A program made the translations under genes and the position numbers. 42,731 nt of DNA from the NCBI GenBank assembly GCA_013287645.1, contig JABDDJ010000019.1, positions 1 through 42,731 of the forward strand, read 5' to 3'. This document shows, in pieces, positions 7,507 through 17,412 of this stretch. Under the pieces are notes generated by a model. The model made no database searches, was not told the DNA's origin, and saw only the letters and a list, made by a program, of their open reading frames with translations. Numbering within the stretch: position 1 is the stretch's first letter; every line of letters starts with the position of its first letter. This DNA is from Chlamydiota bacterium (GTDB lineage Bacteria > Chlamydiota > Chlamydiia > Chlamydiales > JABDDJ01).

Positions 7507-9186
7507 CTAACTCCTAATGGCTACTAATTTGTGTACGCAAGTGACTGCCATCGAGCCATCGCCGACGGCAAAACCGACTCTTTTTGTAGACCCGCTGCGG
7601 ATATCACCAGCGGCGAGAATTCCCGGAATTGTAGTTTCCAAAGGGCAAGGCTCACGGTCCTTTAGAGGCCATTGGCCGGACTGCAGTGCATCGATACCCG
7701 TCTTAATATAGCCAAGCGAATCTCTTGCAAGAGTTTCAGGTAGCCAGAAACATCCTGGATCAGCTCCGATAAAAACGAAAAGGGCAGAAATAGGAAGGGT
7801 TTCGGAAGCTCCTTCGCTTTGGCTTTCTTTGTTGTTAGAATTGCACGCACGCAAAGTAACGCTTTCCAACCGTTGTTCGCCATGGACTGCAGCGATCTCG
7901 ACTCCTTCATGCAGCACAATATTACTGGTTGCGCGAATCCGACCAACGAGATATTCAGACATTCCAGACCCTAGAGGTCTTCGCACGAGTAGGTGAACTG
8001 TCCGGTCAGGGCAGCATTCGGCAAGGAACATGACTGCTTGCCCAGCAGAATTTCCACCACCGACAATCGCAAGGTCTTGCTTATCGTAGAGAACTGCTTC
8101 GACGGTTGTGCAGGCGTAGTAAATTCCAGCTGATTCGAATCGTTCCGCGCCAGGGATTTCGAGCTTTCTCCAATATACGCCCGCTGCAATCAGGACTGTA
8201 CGAGCAAGGAGAGTATTTCCGCAGTCAAGATGCAATACATAAAAATCATTGGGAGTCGCAGCGGGTTCAATATGCTTTACAACTACTGGTGCAACCATTT
8301 TGGCGCCAAATTTCAACATTTGTAGAACGCTACGCGTCGCCAGTTCATTGCCTGAAAGCCCGCTGGGAAATCCGATAAAGTTTTCAATTTTGGAAGATCC
8401 TGCTGCTTGGCCACCGGGGCCAATACTATCAAACACTATGGTGGAAAGTCCTTCTGAAGCCGCATAGACGGCAGCGGTCATTCCAGCTGGCCCTGCACCG
8501 ACAATAGCAAGATCAGTTTTTTCAGTTGGGCAATGACGCCAGACGCCTATACTTTGAGCAAGTTCGCGAAGTGTGGGATTCATCAGCAATCGGCCATTGT
8601 TGGATTCTATAACGGGCATTTTTTTTGGCGATCCCCAGTCATGAAGGAGTTTCTGACCCAGAACCGATGTAGAATCGTACCAGGTGAATGGGACAAAATT
8701 CCTGTAAAGGAACTCACGGACTAGCATCGTATCACGACATTTTCCTGGTCCAACGATCTTCAGTCCTACTAAGCCTGTTGCCAAAAGAAGCCGGCGGCGT
8801 TCCTGTATAGCCCTCAGTAGCTTTTCAGCGAGATTGGGGACTTTGCTTAGAATTTCATTCAAACGAGATGCTTGTATGCGTAACAATTGTGTCTGGCCGC
8901 TCGCCACTCCGGTTACCATAACGGGCCGGTGTGTCAGTAAATCAATGTCGCCTGCAAATTGGCCCGGTCCGTGCGTAACAACATGCCGATTTTCATCCGA
9001 GGGGTTCACTATTTTAATCCCGCCGGTTTCAACGACAAACAAATCTAGATCGACATCGCCTGCATGGAAAATGATCTCTCCATCGGAGAAGGAAACGCTC
9101 TCGGATAGAGGTTTGAGGATCATAAGATCATGAGCATCAAGTCGAGGAAAAGCGATTGGATTGGATATTATAGGGTCGTTCGGCAT
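7507..9186 (-). CDS. Cyclic-nucleotide-binding-domain/thioredoxin-reductase-like flavoprotein
   Basis: A 559-residue three-part protein. Residues 15-130 are a cyclic-nucleotide-binding beta-roll (LSESVSFSDGEIIFHAGD, GQFAGDIDLL). Residues about 140-215 are a glutaredoxin-like linker (VREFLYRNFVPFTWYD). Residues 224-559 are a thioredoxin-reductase-type flavoprotein with FAD motif GAGPAG (230-235), GGQAAGSSKIENFIGFP (258-274), NAD(P)H motif GGGNSAG (376-382) and the C-terminal FAD motif AAGDIRSG. The redox CxxC of true thioredoxin reductases is absent: the equivalent position reads YYACTTVEA. That is usual for this fused subfamily, so the partner is probably not thioredoxin. GC content is clearly higher than in most neighbours, suggesting acquisition with the SnoaL-like gene 82 nt upstream on the same strand. 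Confidence 0.9.
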   Translation of the reverse strand: MPNDPIISNPIAFPRLDAHDLMILKPLSESVSFSDGEIIFHAGDVDLDLFVVETGGIKIVNPSDENRHVVTHGPGQFAGDIDLLTHRPVMVTGVASGQTQLLRIQASRLNEILSKVPNLAEKLLRAIQERRRLLLATGLVGLKIVGPGKCRDTMLVREFLYRNFVPFTWYDSTSVLGQKLLHDWGSPKKMPVIESNNGRLLMNPTLRELAQSIGVWRHCPTEKTDLAIVGAGPAGMTAAVYAASEGLSTIVFDSIGPGGQAAGSSKIENFIGFPSGLSGNELATRSVLQMLKFGAKMVAPVVVKHIEPAATPNDFYVLHLDCGNTLLARTVLIAAGVYWRKLEIPGAERFESAGIYYACTTVEAVLYDKQDLAIVGGGNSAGQAVMFLAECCPDRTVHLLVRRPLGSGMSEYLVGRIRATSNIVLHEGVEIAAVHGEQRLESVTLRACNSNNKESQSEGASETLPISALFVFIGADPGCFWLPETLARDSLGYIKTGIDALQSGQWPLKDREPCPLETTIPGILAAGDIRSGSTKRVGFAVGDGSMAVTCVHKLVAIRS

Positions 9187-9268
9187 AGAGCAGACCTAAG
9201 CTGGAGATTATTCAAAGCTTTTTTTGTTTTTTAAAATTAACTCTTGAAACAGTCAATCATTATTGTTC

Positions 9269-9634
9269 TCAAGGAAGCTTGTCCATGAAGAGATAGACGG
9301 CGGTAATCTTGCCGTCCTGGGCGATTACGAAATCGGTTCCGGCGTAAGCTGGCGGCTTGCCAGGGCTGCCCGACACCCACCGGACCCGACAACTATTGCC
9401 CAGTTCCTCAGGAGGGGAGATCGGCTGATATTGGAAATCAGGATGAGTAGCCTTGATCACACCTGCGATGCGGTCGATCTCATTACGGCCGCGGTGAATG
9501 CCAGTGTTAGGATCATAGAACACAGCGTCTTCGTGGAAGATTTCATCGATCGCTGCGCGTCGTCGCACAGGGTCAATCTCACCGAACACGTCGTGGAGAT
9601 TGCGAAGAGACAAGGTCGATAAGGTTTGGGACAT
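9269..9634 (-). CDS. SnoaL-like/NTF2-fold protein
   Basis: A 121-residue NTF2-like protein: helical start (RNLHDVFGEIDPVRRRAAIDEIFHEDAVFYDP), then GIHRGRNEIDRIAGVIKATHPDFQY and beta strands ending in DGKITAVYLFMDKLP. The pattern DAVFYDPNTGIHRGR is the conserved cavity entrance of SnoaL-like proteins, which are small-molecule isomerases, hydrolases or binding proteins; the ligand cannot be predicted. An AGAGGA about 14 nt upstream supports the start. The gene is GC-rich (about 55-60% by eye in places) compared with the roughly 40% backbone and lies upstream of the flavoprotein gene in the same direction, so the two probably arrived together. A long frame on the opposite strand is a by-product of this composition. 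Confidence 0.8.
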   Translation of the reverse strand: MSQTLSTLSLRNLHDVFGEIDPVRRRAAIDEIFHEDAVFYDPNTGIHRGRNEIDRIAGVIKATHPDFQYQPISPPEELGNSCRVRWVSGSPGKPPAYAGTDFVIAQDGKITAVYLFMDKLP

Positions 9635-9699
9635 AGTTTTTTATTCCTCTAAGTAAAGTTTAATATTCATCTTGTCCGATGCATTAAGATTAAACTAAA

Positions 9700-11157
9700 T
9701 TAATTCTTATAGGGACAAGCCCAGCCTCCCCCGGCTGCTGTGTAAATATTAACCAGGTCCTTGCGAAGCTTATAACTAGATTCTGCTTCGACAGACTCGG
9801 CATCAAGAGCATTGCGTTGGACAATTAAAACGTCCAATAGATTTGTATATCCATTTGTGTACTGCTGATTGGCCAGTTCTAAAGCTTTACGATTGTGAGT
9901 AGCAGCACTCGTTAAAGAAACATTGCGTATAGTTTCATAGAGATAATTGGCCAGAGCATCCTCCATATTTTCCAATGCTTCAAGAACAGTTTCTTGATAT
10001 TCCAAGTAAGCACGCTTATAACGGGCATCTGCGGCCTCAATATCAGCCTCAATCCTTCCAAAATTTATCACCGGCTGTACCAGCGTACCAGCAACATTCC
10101 AAGTGCGAATTAAATTTTGTAATCCTGGCGTTTGTTGGGTTGAATTATGAATACCTTGAAGACCCTGGAACCCGAAAAAGGCTGTTAAGCTAATTGTTGG
10201 AAACCATTCCCTTTTTGCTGCATCGAATGTGGAAATACTGGCCGCAAAATTTCTTTCAGCTGCACGCACATCGGGTCTTGTACCCAGCACTGTAGCCGGA
10301 GCGGCGATGACAATTTGAGGATCAAGAGGCTTTAATGGTTCCTGTATTGCAAACAGATCATCATTTTCTCCAGGTGTGCTTCCTAAAAGAACATCTAAGC
10401 GGTTGCGGGTCGTTTCAAGTGAAATCTTTAGCGTGGGGATTCTAGCCTCTGTAGTGGCAAACTGAGCAGCAGCTCGTTGCACATCGAAATCACTGGCATA
10501 GGCCTCTTGAAATTGTGCTATAGTTAGCTCTAGAGTACGTTTTTGAGTGGCGAGATTATTTTCTGAAATTGCAAGCTGCTGCTGATAATTGCGAAAATCA
10601 AAGTAGTCGCGTGCCACTTCAGCCAATAAACTGACAATCACACCCTGCCTTAATATCTCTTCATTTTGCACCAAAGCAATTGTAGCAGCAAAGCGGGCTT
10701 GATTTTTTCCAAAAAGATCGAGCTCCCAGTTGACTTGATCGGTGACGTCTTCATAAGCAAGCGGCTTATCTCCAGTATATAAGCCCTGATTGCCCCTTTG
10801 GGCATCGGCATTTATGCTAAATTGGGGCATCAAGGTTGAAAAAGAACCTAGACGTGCTGAACGGGCTTCTTCTATGCGGGTGCCTGCGATGCGAAGAGTT
10901 TTATTATTCATTAGTGTTCTTGCGATAAGTGCATCTAGAACCGAGTCGTCGAAATGATGCCACCAACATTGTTCCACTTCTGCGCAGTCGTCGACAACTA
11001 AGGGCTTATCCCAGAGCACAGGATTGCCGGGCAGCCCTTCAAAAGTATGCCAAGCATCAGGTGTTTCGATCCCCGATTCTTGAAAGCTAACCGGTCTGAT
11101 ACAAGACGTTAAACTTAACAATGCCAGAGAAATTAAAAAGGCCTTAATCACACTCAT
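9700..11157 (-). CDS. RND efflux outer-membrane lipoprotein (NodT/OprM family)
   Basis: The outer-membrane channel of a tripartite pump. The signal ends in the lipobox LTSC (about 16-19), giving a lipidated Cys. The body shows the two TolC-type halves, with LARRTL-like helices such as VLDALIARTLMNNKTLRIAGTRIEEARSARLGSFSTLMPQ and the second-half VIAAPATVLGTRPDVRAAERNFAASISTFDAAKREWFPTISL, including the conserved RPDVRAAE. At 485 residues it has family length. It overlaps the end of the permease gene by 14 bp, so the three genes are one leftward operon: fusion protein, permease, channel. Confidence 0.93.
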   Translation of the reverse strand: MSVIKAFLISLALLSLTSCIRPVSFQESGIETPDAWHTFEGLPGNPVLWDKPLVVDDCAEVEQCWWHHFDDSVLDALIARTLMNNKTLRIAGTRIEEARSARLGSFSTLMPQFSINADAQRGNQGLYTGDKPLAYEDVTDQVNWELDLFGKNQARFAATIALVQNEEILRQGVIVSLLAEVARDYFDFRNYQQQLAISENNLATQKRTLELTIAQFQEAYASDFDVQRAAAQFATTEARIPTLKISLETTRNRLDVLLGSTPGENDDLFAIQEPLKPLDPQIVIAAPATVLGTRPDVRAAERNFAASISTFDAAKREWFPTISLTAFFGFQGLQGIHNSTQQTPGLQNLIRTWNVAGTLVQPVINFGRIEADIEAADARYKRAYLEYQETVLEALENMEDALANYLYETIRNVSLTSAATHNRKALELANQQYTNGYTNLLDVLIVQRNALDAESVEAESSYKLRKDLVNIYTAAGGGWACPYKN

Positions 11158-14100
11158 GATGATGCACCTTTTCTGTCCGAGTCATTTTTTTCTCTATCTC
11201 ACGCAGGGCAACATAAAATACAGGTGTCAAGAGAAGTCCAAAAAATGTGACTCCTAGCATTCCAGAAAATACAGCGATACCCATGATATGGCGCATTTCA
11301 GCTCCGGCGCCTACTGAAAAGACCAAAGGACTGACACCCATGATAAAAGCAAATGAGGTCATTAAAATAGGCCTCAAACGCAAGTGAGCTGCTTCAATAG
11401 CGGCATCCACTGTACATTTTCCATGAAATTCAAGCTCACGAGCAAATTCCACAATTAAAATCGCATTTTTGCACGCTAAGCCGGCTAATACAAAAAAGGC
11501 AACCTGTGTGAAAATATTAATATCTCCTTTTGAAATCCACACTCCAGTGATGGCAAATAATAAGCATAAGGGGACGATCAAAATCACAACTAATGGGAGA
11601 AATAAGCTTTCATACTTAGCAGAAAGCACTAAATAAATAAGCAATATGCATAAAGGAAATACATAAACTGCGGTATTACCAGATAAAACTTGCTGATAGG
11701 TAAGTTCTGTCCATTCAGAAGTCATTCCGGCTGGAAGTACTTTTTTTAGAATCTTAGTGATCTCTTCTTGTGCTTGTCCAGTCGAATAACCAGGTGCTGG
11801 GCTTCCATTTATATCTGCTGACCGGAAGGCATTATAACGCATGGCTGTTTCAGGACCGACATCATCTCTAATTCGAAGAACTGAGCCAAGGGGAACCATC
11901 TTTCCATCTCGATTTCGGATCTGAAGTCTCAGAATGTCATCCGGTTTGGAGCGGAATTCCTTGTCAGCTTGCGCGATGACCTGATAAAGTCGCCCAAACT
12001 TATTAAAGTCATTTATATAAAGAGATCCCAAATAGATTTGAAGCGTATCAAAAATTTGTTGGACATCGATGCCAAGTTGAGTTGTCTTCGTACGGTCAAT
12101 GTCGACGAATAATTGAGGGGCATTATTTTTAAAACTGGAAAACATTCCTACGAGCTTGGGGTTTTGCCTGGCCTGTTCCAATACCTCTTTGATAGTATTC
12201 TCTAAGGTACCATATCCGAGGTCATTGCGGTCTTCAATTTCCAACTTAAAGCCCCCTACTGTACCTAACCCTTGGACAGCTGGTGGAGGAAAGATGACTA
12301 TTGTAGCATCTTGGATTTTGGAATACTTTTCTTGCAGTTTTTGAGTGATAGAAGCTCCTGACAGATCACTAGATGAACGTTGATCGAAAGGATTTAGGGT
12401 GACAAAAACGATGCCAGAACTGGGATTATTGATGAATCCATTAATGGACAAACCGGGAAAGGCTACAGCGCTTTCTACCCCTGGTTCTTTAAGGGCAATC
12501 TCTGACATTTCTCGAATGACGCTTTCGGTTCTATCAAGTGTAGCCCCTTCCGGAAGTTGGGCGAAACTGACCAAATACTGTTTATCTTGGGTAGGAATAA
12601 ATCCTAGAGGCACAAGCTGAAATATTTCGTAGGTTCCCAAAAGCAGTAATACATAGACGATAAATGCCGCTTTTTTATGGTTGATAACTTTAATAACACC
12701 CTTGCCATAAAGATTAGAACCTCCTTTGAATATCTTATTAAACCAATTAAAAAAGAAACCGAATATGCGTTCAATAAAACGAGATAAGCCATCTTTGGCA
12801 GCACCTTTTTCCTGTAGAATAATGACCGCTAACGCAGGGCTCAAAGTTAAGGAATTAAATGCAGAGATAACAGTGGAAAAGGCAATTGTAAGGGCAAATT
12901 GCCGATAAAATTGGCCTGTCAACCCACTGATAAAGGCAATGGGGACGAAAACCGCACATAACACCAATGTAATCGCAATGATGGGGCTTGTCACCTCATT
13001 CATGGCCTTAATAGTAGCCTCTCTTGGTTTTAGCCCATTTTCAATATTACGCTCTACGTTTTCCACAACAACAATGGCGTCATCCACTACAATACCAATT
13101 GCAAGCACAAGTCCGAACAAGGAAAGGACATTAATCGAAAATCCAAAGAGATACATGATAGCAAAGGTACCGATAATAGCTACCGGGATGGTTAATAAAG
13201 GAATGATTGAGGCTCGCCATGTTTGTAAAAAGACAATCACAACAATGATCACTAACGCCAATGCTTCCAATAATGTATGGATCACAGCTCTAATGGAATC
13301 TCTAACAAAGATCGTGGGATCATATACAATAGTGTAATCAACACCTTCCGGAAAATTTTGTTTTAATTCCTCCATTGTACTTCGTACTTGATTGGAAATC
13401 TCAATCGCATTCGATCCAGGCGTTTGAAAGATCGGTATTGCAACTGCCTCTTTATTATTCAAAAGTGATCTCAGAGCATATTCAGATGAATCCAGCTCCA
13501 CATGAGCCACATCTTTTAGTTTGGTCACAATCCCATTTTCTTGCTTAATGATAATGTCACTAAATTCTTCAGGGGTTTGCAACCTTCCTAACACATTGAT
13601 CGGGCGCTGCAAGTCTACATCATTGCCATAAGGAGGACCGCCAATTGTCCCCGCTGAGACTTGTACGTTTTGCTTTTTGATAGCATCAATGACTTCTTGC
13701 GCTATAAGTCCACGTTCTGCCACTTTTTGAGGATTTAGCCAAATCCGCATGGCATAATCTCCCGATCCAAAAAGCCCCACATCCCCAATTCCTTGGATTT
13801 TATTCAAACGATCTTTGATATTCAAACGAGCGTAATTGCGAAGATAAAGTTTGTCGTAGCGGTTATTTGGAGAGGTTAAGTGAACAACCATAGTCAAATC
13901 AGGGGAGCTTTTTACAGTGGTTACTCCCAATTGCCTAGTCACTTCCGGCAAACGAGGTAGCGCTTGATTAACACGGTTTTGTACAAGCTGCGTAGCGAGA
14001 TCGGGATCCGTTCCCAGTCTAAAGGTGATCGTCAAAGTCATCAATCCATCGCTACTAGATTGTGAAAACATATATAGCATATTTTCAACGCCATTGACCT

Positions 14101-14338
14101 GTTCTTCAATCGGAGTTGCAATAGTTTCTGCAATTATTTTAGGATTAGTTCCCGGAAACTGTGCTTTCACCACAACTGTTGGGGGAACGACTTCTGGATA
14201 TTCTGAAATTGGCAAAACAAAAATAGCTAACAATCCAGATAGAAAAATAATAAATGAAATGACCCCTGCAAAAATGGGACGGTCAATGAAAAAGCGAGAA
14301 ATATTTAACGAAGAAGCTCCTGCCAAACCGTTTGTCAT
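11144..14338 (-). CDS. RND multidrug efflux permease (AcrB/MexB-like, HAE1)
   Basis: The proton-driven inner-membrane transporter of the pump, 1064 residues, full family length. It begins with the typical ISRFFIDRPIFAGVISFIIFLSGLLAI helix, followed by porter-domain sequence (PTVVVKAQFPGTNPKIIAETIATPIEEQVNGVENMLYM). The membrane domain carries GLVLAIGIVVDDAIVVVENVERN, with the adjacent Asp pair of the proton relay, and near the C-terminus KNAILIVEFARE and LRPILMTSFAFIMGVSPL with the conserved Lys and Arg-Pro. Two large periplasmic loops are intact. It overlaps the fusion-protein gene by 4 bp and the channel gene by 14 bp. Substrates cannot be told from sequence, though the HAE1 type points to amphipathic compounds rather than metals. 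Confidence 0.97.
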   Translation of the reverse strand: MTNGLAGASSLNISRFFIDRPIFAGVISFIIFLSGLLAIFVLPISEYPEVVPPTVVVKAQFPGTNPKIIAETIATPIEEQVNGVENMLYMFSQSSSDGLMTLTITFRLGTDPDLATQLVQNRVNQALPRLPEVTRQLGVTTVKSSPDLTMVVHLTSPNNRYDKLYLRNYARLNIKDRLNKIQGIGDVGLFGSGDYAMRIWLNPQKVAERGLIAQEVIDAIKKQNVQVSAGTIGGPPYGNDVDLQRPINVLGRLQTPEEFSDIIIKQENGIVTKLKDVAHVELDSSEYALRSLLNNKEAVAIPIFQTPGSNAIEISNQVRSTMEELKQNFPEGVDYTIVYDPTIFVRDSIRAVIHTLLEALALVIIVVIVFLQTWRASIIPLLTIPVAIIGTFAIMYLFGFSINVLSLFGLVLAIGIVVDDAIVVVENVERNIENGLKPREATIKAMNEVTSPIIAITLVLCAVFVPIAFISGLTGQFYRQFALTIAFSTVISAFNSLTLSPALAVIILQEKGAAKDGLSRFIERIFGFFFNWFNKIFKGGSNLYGKGVIKVINHKKAAFIVYVLLLLGTYEIFQLVPLGFIPTQDKQYLVSFAQLPEGATLDRTESVIREMSEIALKEPGVESAVAFPGLSINGFINNPSSGIVFVTLNPFDQRSSSDLSGASITQKLQEKYSKIQDATIVIFPPPAVQGLGTVGGFKLEIEDRNDLGYGTLENTIKEVLEQARQNPKLVGMFSSFKNNAPQLFVDIDRTKTTQLGIDVQQIFDTLQIYLGSLYINDFNKFGRLYQVIAQADKEFRSKPDDILRLQIRNRDGKMVPLGSVLRIRDDVGPETAMRYNAFRSADINGSPAPGYSTGQAQEEITKILKKVLPAGMTSEWTELTYQQVLSGNTAVYVFPLCILLIYLVLSAKYESLFLPLVVILIVPLCLLFAITGVWISKGDINIFTQVAFFVLAGLACKNAILIVEFARELEFHGKCTVDAAIEAAHLRLRPILMTSFAFIMGVSPLVFSVGAGAEMRHIMGIAVFSGMLGVTFFGLLLTPVFYVALREIEKKMTRTEKVHHHECD

Positions 14339-15486
14339 TGTGCCTTCGCTTCCACAGGATTAACTAATTCGCCGGCTTTGATATGTTGCATACCATTTAT
14401 AATAACCCGATCTCCAGGCTCTAGCCCTTTAAGTATAATGCGTTGATTAGAATATTCTTTACCTAAACGTACTTCCTGATAAATAGCTTTATTCTCCTTA
14501 TCGACAAGGTAAACATATTTTTTATTTTGATCTGTGCTGATAACTTGTTGGGGAACCATAAGAACCTCTTCGTCTTCACTATCGCCTAAAGCCACTGTGA
14601 CAAACATTCCGGGTACTAACATTTCGTATTTATTTTCAAATTTTGCCCTAGCCCGAATTGTTCCTGTGCCCACATCAAGGCGATTATCAAAGCTGTATAT
14701 TGTTCCTTTGTAAATGTCCTTCTTGTTCCCCATGATATAAAGTTCTACAGGAATTTCCCGCTCCAAATTACGATTACGCGCCACATTTCTAACACTATCT
14801 AAATACGTTTGTTCGTCCACCTCAAAATCAGCATAAATAGGATTGTTTGCGACAATTCGTGTCATTAAAGGAGCATTAACTCCGGGTTGAACTAAATTCC
14901 CTACTGTCAGTTCGACACGACCTGCACGGCCTGAAATCGGGGCTTGTACATAAGCATGTTCCTGGTCTACATTGGCTTGTTTAAGATCAGCTTTAGCCGA
15001 CTTAAGCGCCGCCACTGCCACTTCATTAGCATTAAACTTCTCATCGTAAATACGCTGAGCGACAGCATTTGTTTTGACCATGTTCGCAGCACGATCCATT
15101 TCAAGCTTGGAATACACAATATTTGCTTTTGCAGTAGCTACAGCTGCTTCTGCCTTGGCAACTGCCGCTTCATACGGACGGGGATCTATGACAAAAAGGA
15201 TATCGCCGGCTTTGACAAGTTCTCCATCCTCAAAGAGCACTTCAGTGATTCTCCCACCTACTTGAGGCCGAATTTCCGCGATATCGACAGCTTGCAAGCG
15301 GCCGGAAAATTCTGACCAAATGCGTACTTTTTGCGGCTCAATTGTTTTGACGGTAACTGTGGGACTTATTTGTGCTGTCGCAGCCGAAGGGCTCTGATAA
15401 ATATAATAAGCGACGCCGGCGGCAACAAAAGCGAGGAGAATGAAAGCCAAAATGAGATGTTTCATAATTCTATAATTAGATGTCAC
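14335..15486 (-). CDS. RND efflux periplasmic membrane-fusion protein (AcrA/MexA-like)
   Basis: Adaptor linking the permease and the outer-membrane channel. One N-terminal membrane anchor (8-27), then the lipoyl half-motif SEFSGRLQAVDIAEIRPQVGGRITEVLFEDGELVKAGDILFVIDPRPYEAAV, an alpha-hairpin rich in Ala (AEAAVATAKANIVYSKLEMDRA), the second lipoyl half (YVQAPISGRAGRVELTVGNLV) and a beta-barrel ending QQVISTDQNKKYVYLVDKE. The frame opens with GTG at 15486, but an ATG seven codons later (15465) lies just before the hydrophobic anchor and is at least as likely; neither has a clear ribosome-binding site. First gene of the pump operon; no linked regulator gene is present. Confidence 0.94.
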   Translation of the reverse strand: MTSNYRIMKHLILAFILLAFVAAGVAYYIYQSPSAATAQISPTVTVKTIEPQKVRIWSEFSGRLQAVDIAEIRPQVGGRITEVLFEDGELVKAGDILFVIDPRPYEAAVAKAEAAVATAKANIVYSKLEMDRAANMVKTNAVAQRIYDEKFNANEVAVAALKSAKADLKQANVDQEHAYVQAPISGRAGRVELTVGNLVQPGVNAPLMTRIVANNPIYADFEVDEQTYLDSVRNVARNRNLEREIPVELYIMGNKKDIYKGTIYSFDNRLDVGTGTIRARAKFENKYEMLVPGMFVTVALGDSEDEEVLMVPQQVISTDQNKKYVYLVDKENKAIYQEVRLGKEYSNQRIILKGLEPGDRVIINGMQHIKAGELVNPVEAKAQ

Positions 15487-15635
15487 ATATTAATAAAAAA
15501 ATATTAAGTTACACATAAATGGTTCAAATGAATGAAGCAAGCAAAATAGGAGATTACGATGATAAAACCCTAGACTATTTCAATAAATCGTATGTGTGGT
15601 AAAAATTTTGACAAAAGAGCTAGCTGGGTACCCCT

Positions 15636-16661
15636 ATGACAATCGTATCACAAGAAGAACATGTTCATTTCAAAGAGGTTTTGGAAGAGTTCCGTGAGTT
15701 GACAAATGAAGAAGCCTATGTGCATATATTCTCACAGCGGATGATGAAGCCAGTTCCCAATCGAAACGCTGAATATTATGGCTGCGATCAGCGCATCGAC
15801 ATGTTGCCTTTTCTTAAAACACTCGTTGATAAGCTGCCAGAAAATGGACAGGTGTTCGATGTGGGCGCAGGTTCGGGTGACGTTGTCGATTTTGCCTTGC
15901 AGAGCGCTCCCAAAAATACTGTCATCAATATTGAAGAGCCGAATTCAATATTAATTCAAAATTACCTTAAGACCTTAAAGCGATATCCACATTTACGCAT
16001 GGGTGTCGCTTACGACGGCATCATCCAGAACTACTATCGCGGTAAAATTGTGAAGCAATACCCTGCACAACCGCAGGATCTAATTCTCGCAATCCACATG
16101 ATTTATCACTTAACCGATTTTATGATGCCTCAGATTGATCCAGAGAGCGATATTATTGATGCCGTTTCATTTCTTTATGGATTGTTGGCTCCCGGCGGTT
16201 CTCTATTTATCGTTTATGCTGACCTCTTAGACTACGCCAACAGTAAAGCAGCGTGCGGCCTTGCTGAAGTTTTCTTCCGCGAAAAATATCCTAAAGACTA
16301 TTTCGCCGATCACTTGGTGTCGATTTACAAAGCTAGAAATCAGCTGTTAGGTCCAGATGGGACGATAGAAACGCACCTTAAAAAACGATTTCCTAATACA
16401 GAGCCCAAACTTAAGTCTGAGAGGAGAAAAACACACTTCTTTGCCGAGTCGGTTGCAGATATTGGAGTTTTGTGCCTTGCGACAGAATTGTGTTCGTCCA
16501 ATAGAGATAAATTTAAATTAGCAAAATTGCAATTCTGTTTAGATTATGTGTCACGTTACCCGGAAAGCATCGGGCTGGAAAAGGAAACAGGCAATGTCCC
16601 CCAAAAAGGATGCTGGCGAGCCAATGAACCGCAGGTGATCGCCACCCTGACTAAGGCTTAA
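15636..16661 (+). CDS. Class I SAM-dependent methyltransferase-like protein
   Basis: A 341-residue soluble protein. Motif I is clear, VFDVGAGSGD at 73-82, followed by an acidic residue at the end of the next strand (INIEEPN, about 98-104) that would hold the ribose of S-adenosylmethionine. Later, PQDLILAIHMIYHLTD (about 148-163) and LLAPGGSLFIVYAD (about 187-200) match motifs IV-VI. The N-terminal 50 residues (EEAYVHIFSQRMMKPVPNRNAEYYGC) form a helical cap as in small-molecule N-methyltransferases. The substrate is unknown. It is divergent from the efflux operon, with 149 nt between starts, and no strong ribosome-binding site is seen. Confidence 0.78.
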   Translation: MTIVSQEEHVHFKEVLEEFRELTNEEAYVHIFSQRMMKPVPNRNAEYYGCDQRIDMLPFLKTLVDKLPENGQVFDVGAGSGDVVDFALQSAPKNTVINIEEPNSILIQNYLKTLKRYPHLRMGVAYDGIIQNYYRGKIVKQYPAQPQDLILAIHMIYHLTDFMMPQIDPESDIIDAVSFLYGLLAPGGSLFIVYADLLDYANSKAACGLAEVFFREKYPKDYFADHLVSIYKARNQLLGPDGTIETHLKKRFPNTEPKLKSERRKTHFFAESVADIGVLCLATELCSSNRDKFKLAKLQFCLDYVSRYPESIGLEKETGNVPQKGCWRANEPQVIATLTKA

Positions 16662-16826
16662 GGATTGTCTCTGTCTCCAACTTCCCTAAGGTTTCGTGCT
16701 TACTCTTTTGAGTGTGCCAACACCTCTTAATCCATCTTCTCCCTCCTCTTAAAGATTGAATTAATTCCTCAAAGAAGAGCAAAATTATTTTCGGAAAAAC
16801 AAGAGATCAATTGGAGATAATATAAC

Positions 16827-17339
16827 ATGATTGAAAAACCAAAATGGATTCCTCAGGCAGAATCTGCAAGCATTCGCAATTGGACTGATTATTTACACAT
16901 ACAAGCCAAACGACTGCTGACTCAGGATGGAACGCATGCATGCTTGTTATTTTTATTTAACAAAGAAAGCGGGCTTATTTCTGTAAATCAGGTTCCTCCA
17001 AATACCGACCAAAGCCAATTAGACATAGCGGTTGCAAATGCTATAAATGAGCATGATTTATATGGTGTCGTTTTAATAAGTGAGACGTGGGCATACTTCG
17101 TCAAAGAGAAAGATCATACAGCATTTCAACTACTAGACGGCGAAATGAAGGTCTCCGATTTAAATGATGAGGATAAAAAGGAGGCTTTAATGATCAGAAT
17201 GGAAAATAGTGATGGAGACAGCTTAATCTATTTAGATGAGATTATAAGAGATAAAAATGGTGTTATCCTTAAAGAAGGCACAGTTTTAAATTGCTCTCAA
17301 GTGAAGTGGTTTGTAGATCAACAAATTTCAGGATATTAA
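16827..17339 (+). CDS. Hypothetical soluble protein
   Basis: A 170-residue acidic protein with no signal or membrane segment and no family I recognise. Alternating strands and helices (THACLLFLFNKESGLISV, YGVVLISETWAYFVKEK) suggest a compact alpha/beta domain. The segment LLFLFNKESG...GVVLISETWAYF resembles sequences of small proteins of unknown function found in scattered bacteria. A TTGGAGA 11 nt upstream supports the start. It precedes a small membrane-protein gene by 73 nt on the same strand. Confidence 0.65.
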   Translation: MIEKPKWIPQAESASIRNWTDYLHIQAKRLLTQDGTHACLLFLFNKESGLISVNQVPPNTDQSQLDIAVANAINEHDLYGVVLISETWAYFVKEKDHTAFQLLDGEMKVSDLNDEDKKEALMIRMENSDGDSLIYLDEIIRDKNGVILKEGTVLNCSQVKWFVDQQISGY

Positions 17340-17412
17340 AATAGGTTTCCAAAAGATATCATCCTTTTTTTGAAAAATAGGCTTATAAGCTGCTACGTAT
17401 AGGGAGAATAAA

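Noticed and set aside
9263-9622. 119-codon frame on the plus strand opposite the SnoaL-like gene
   Set aside because: A by-product of GC-rich codon use; the minus strand has a recognisable domain and a ribosome-binding site.
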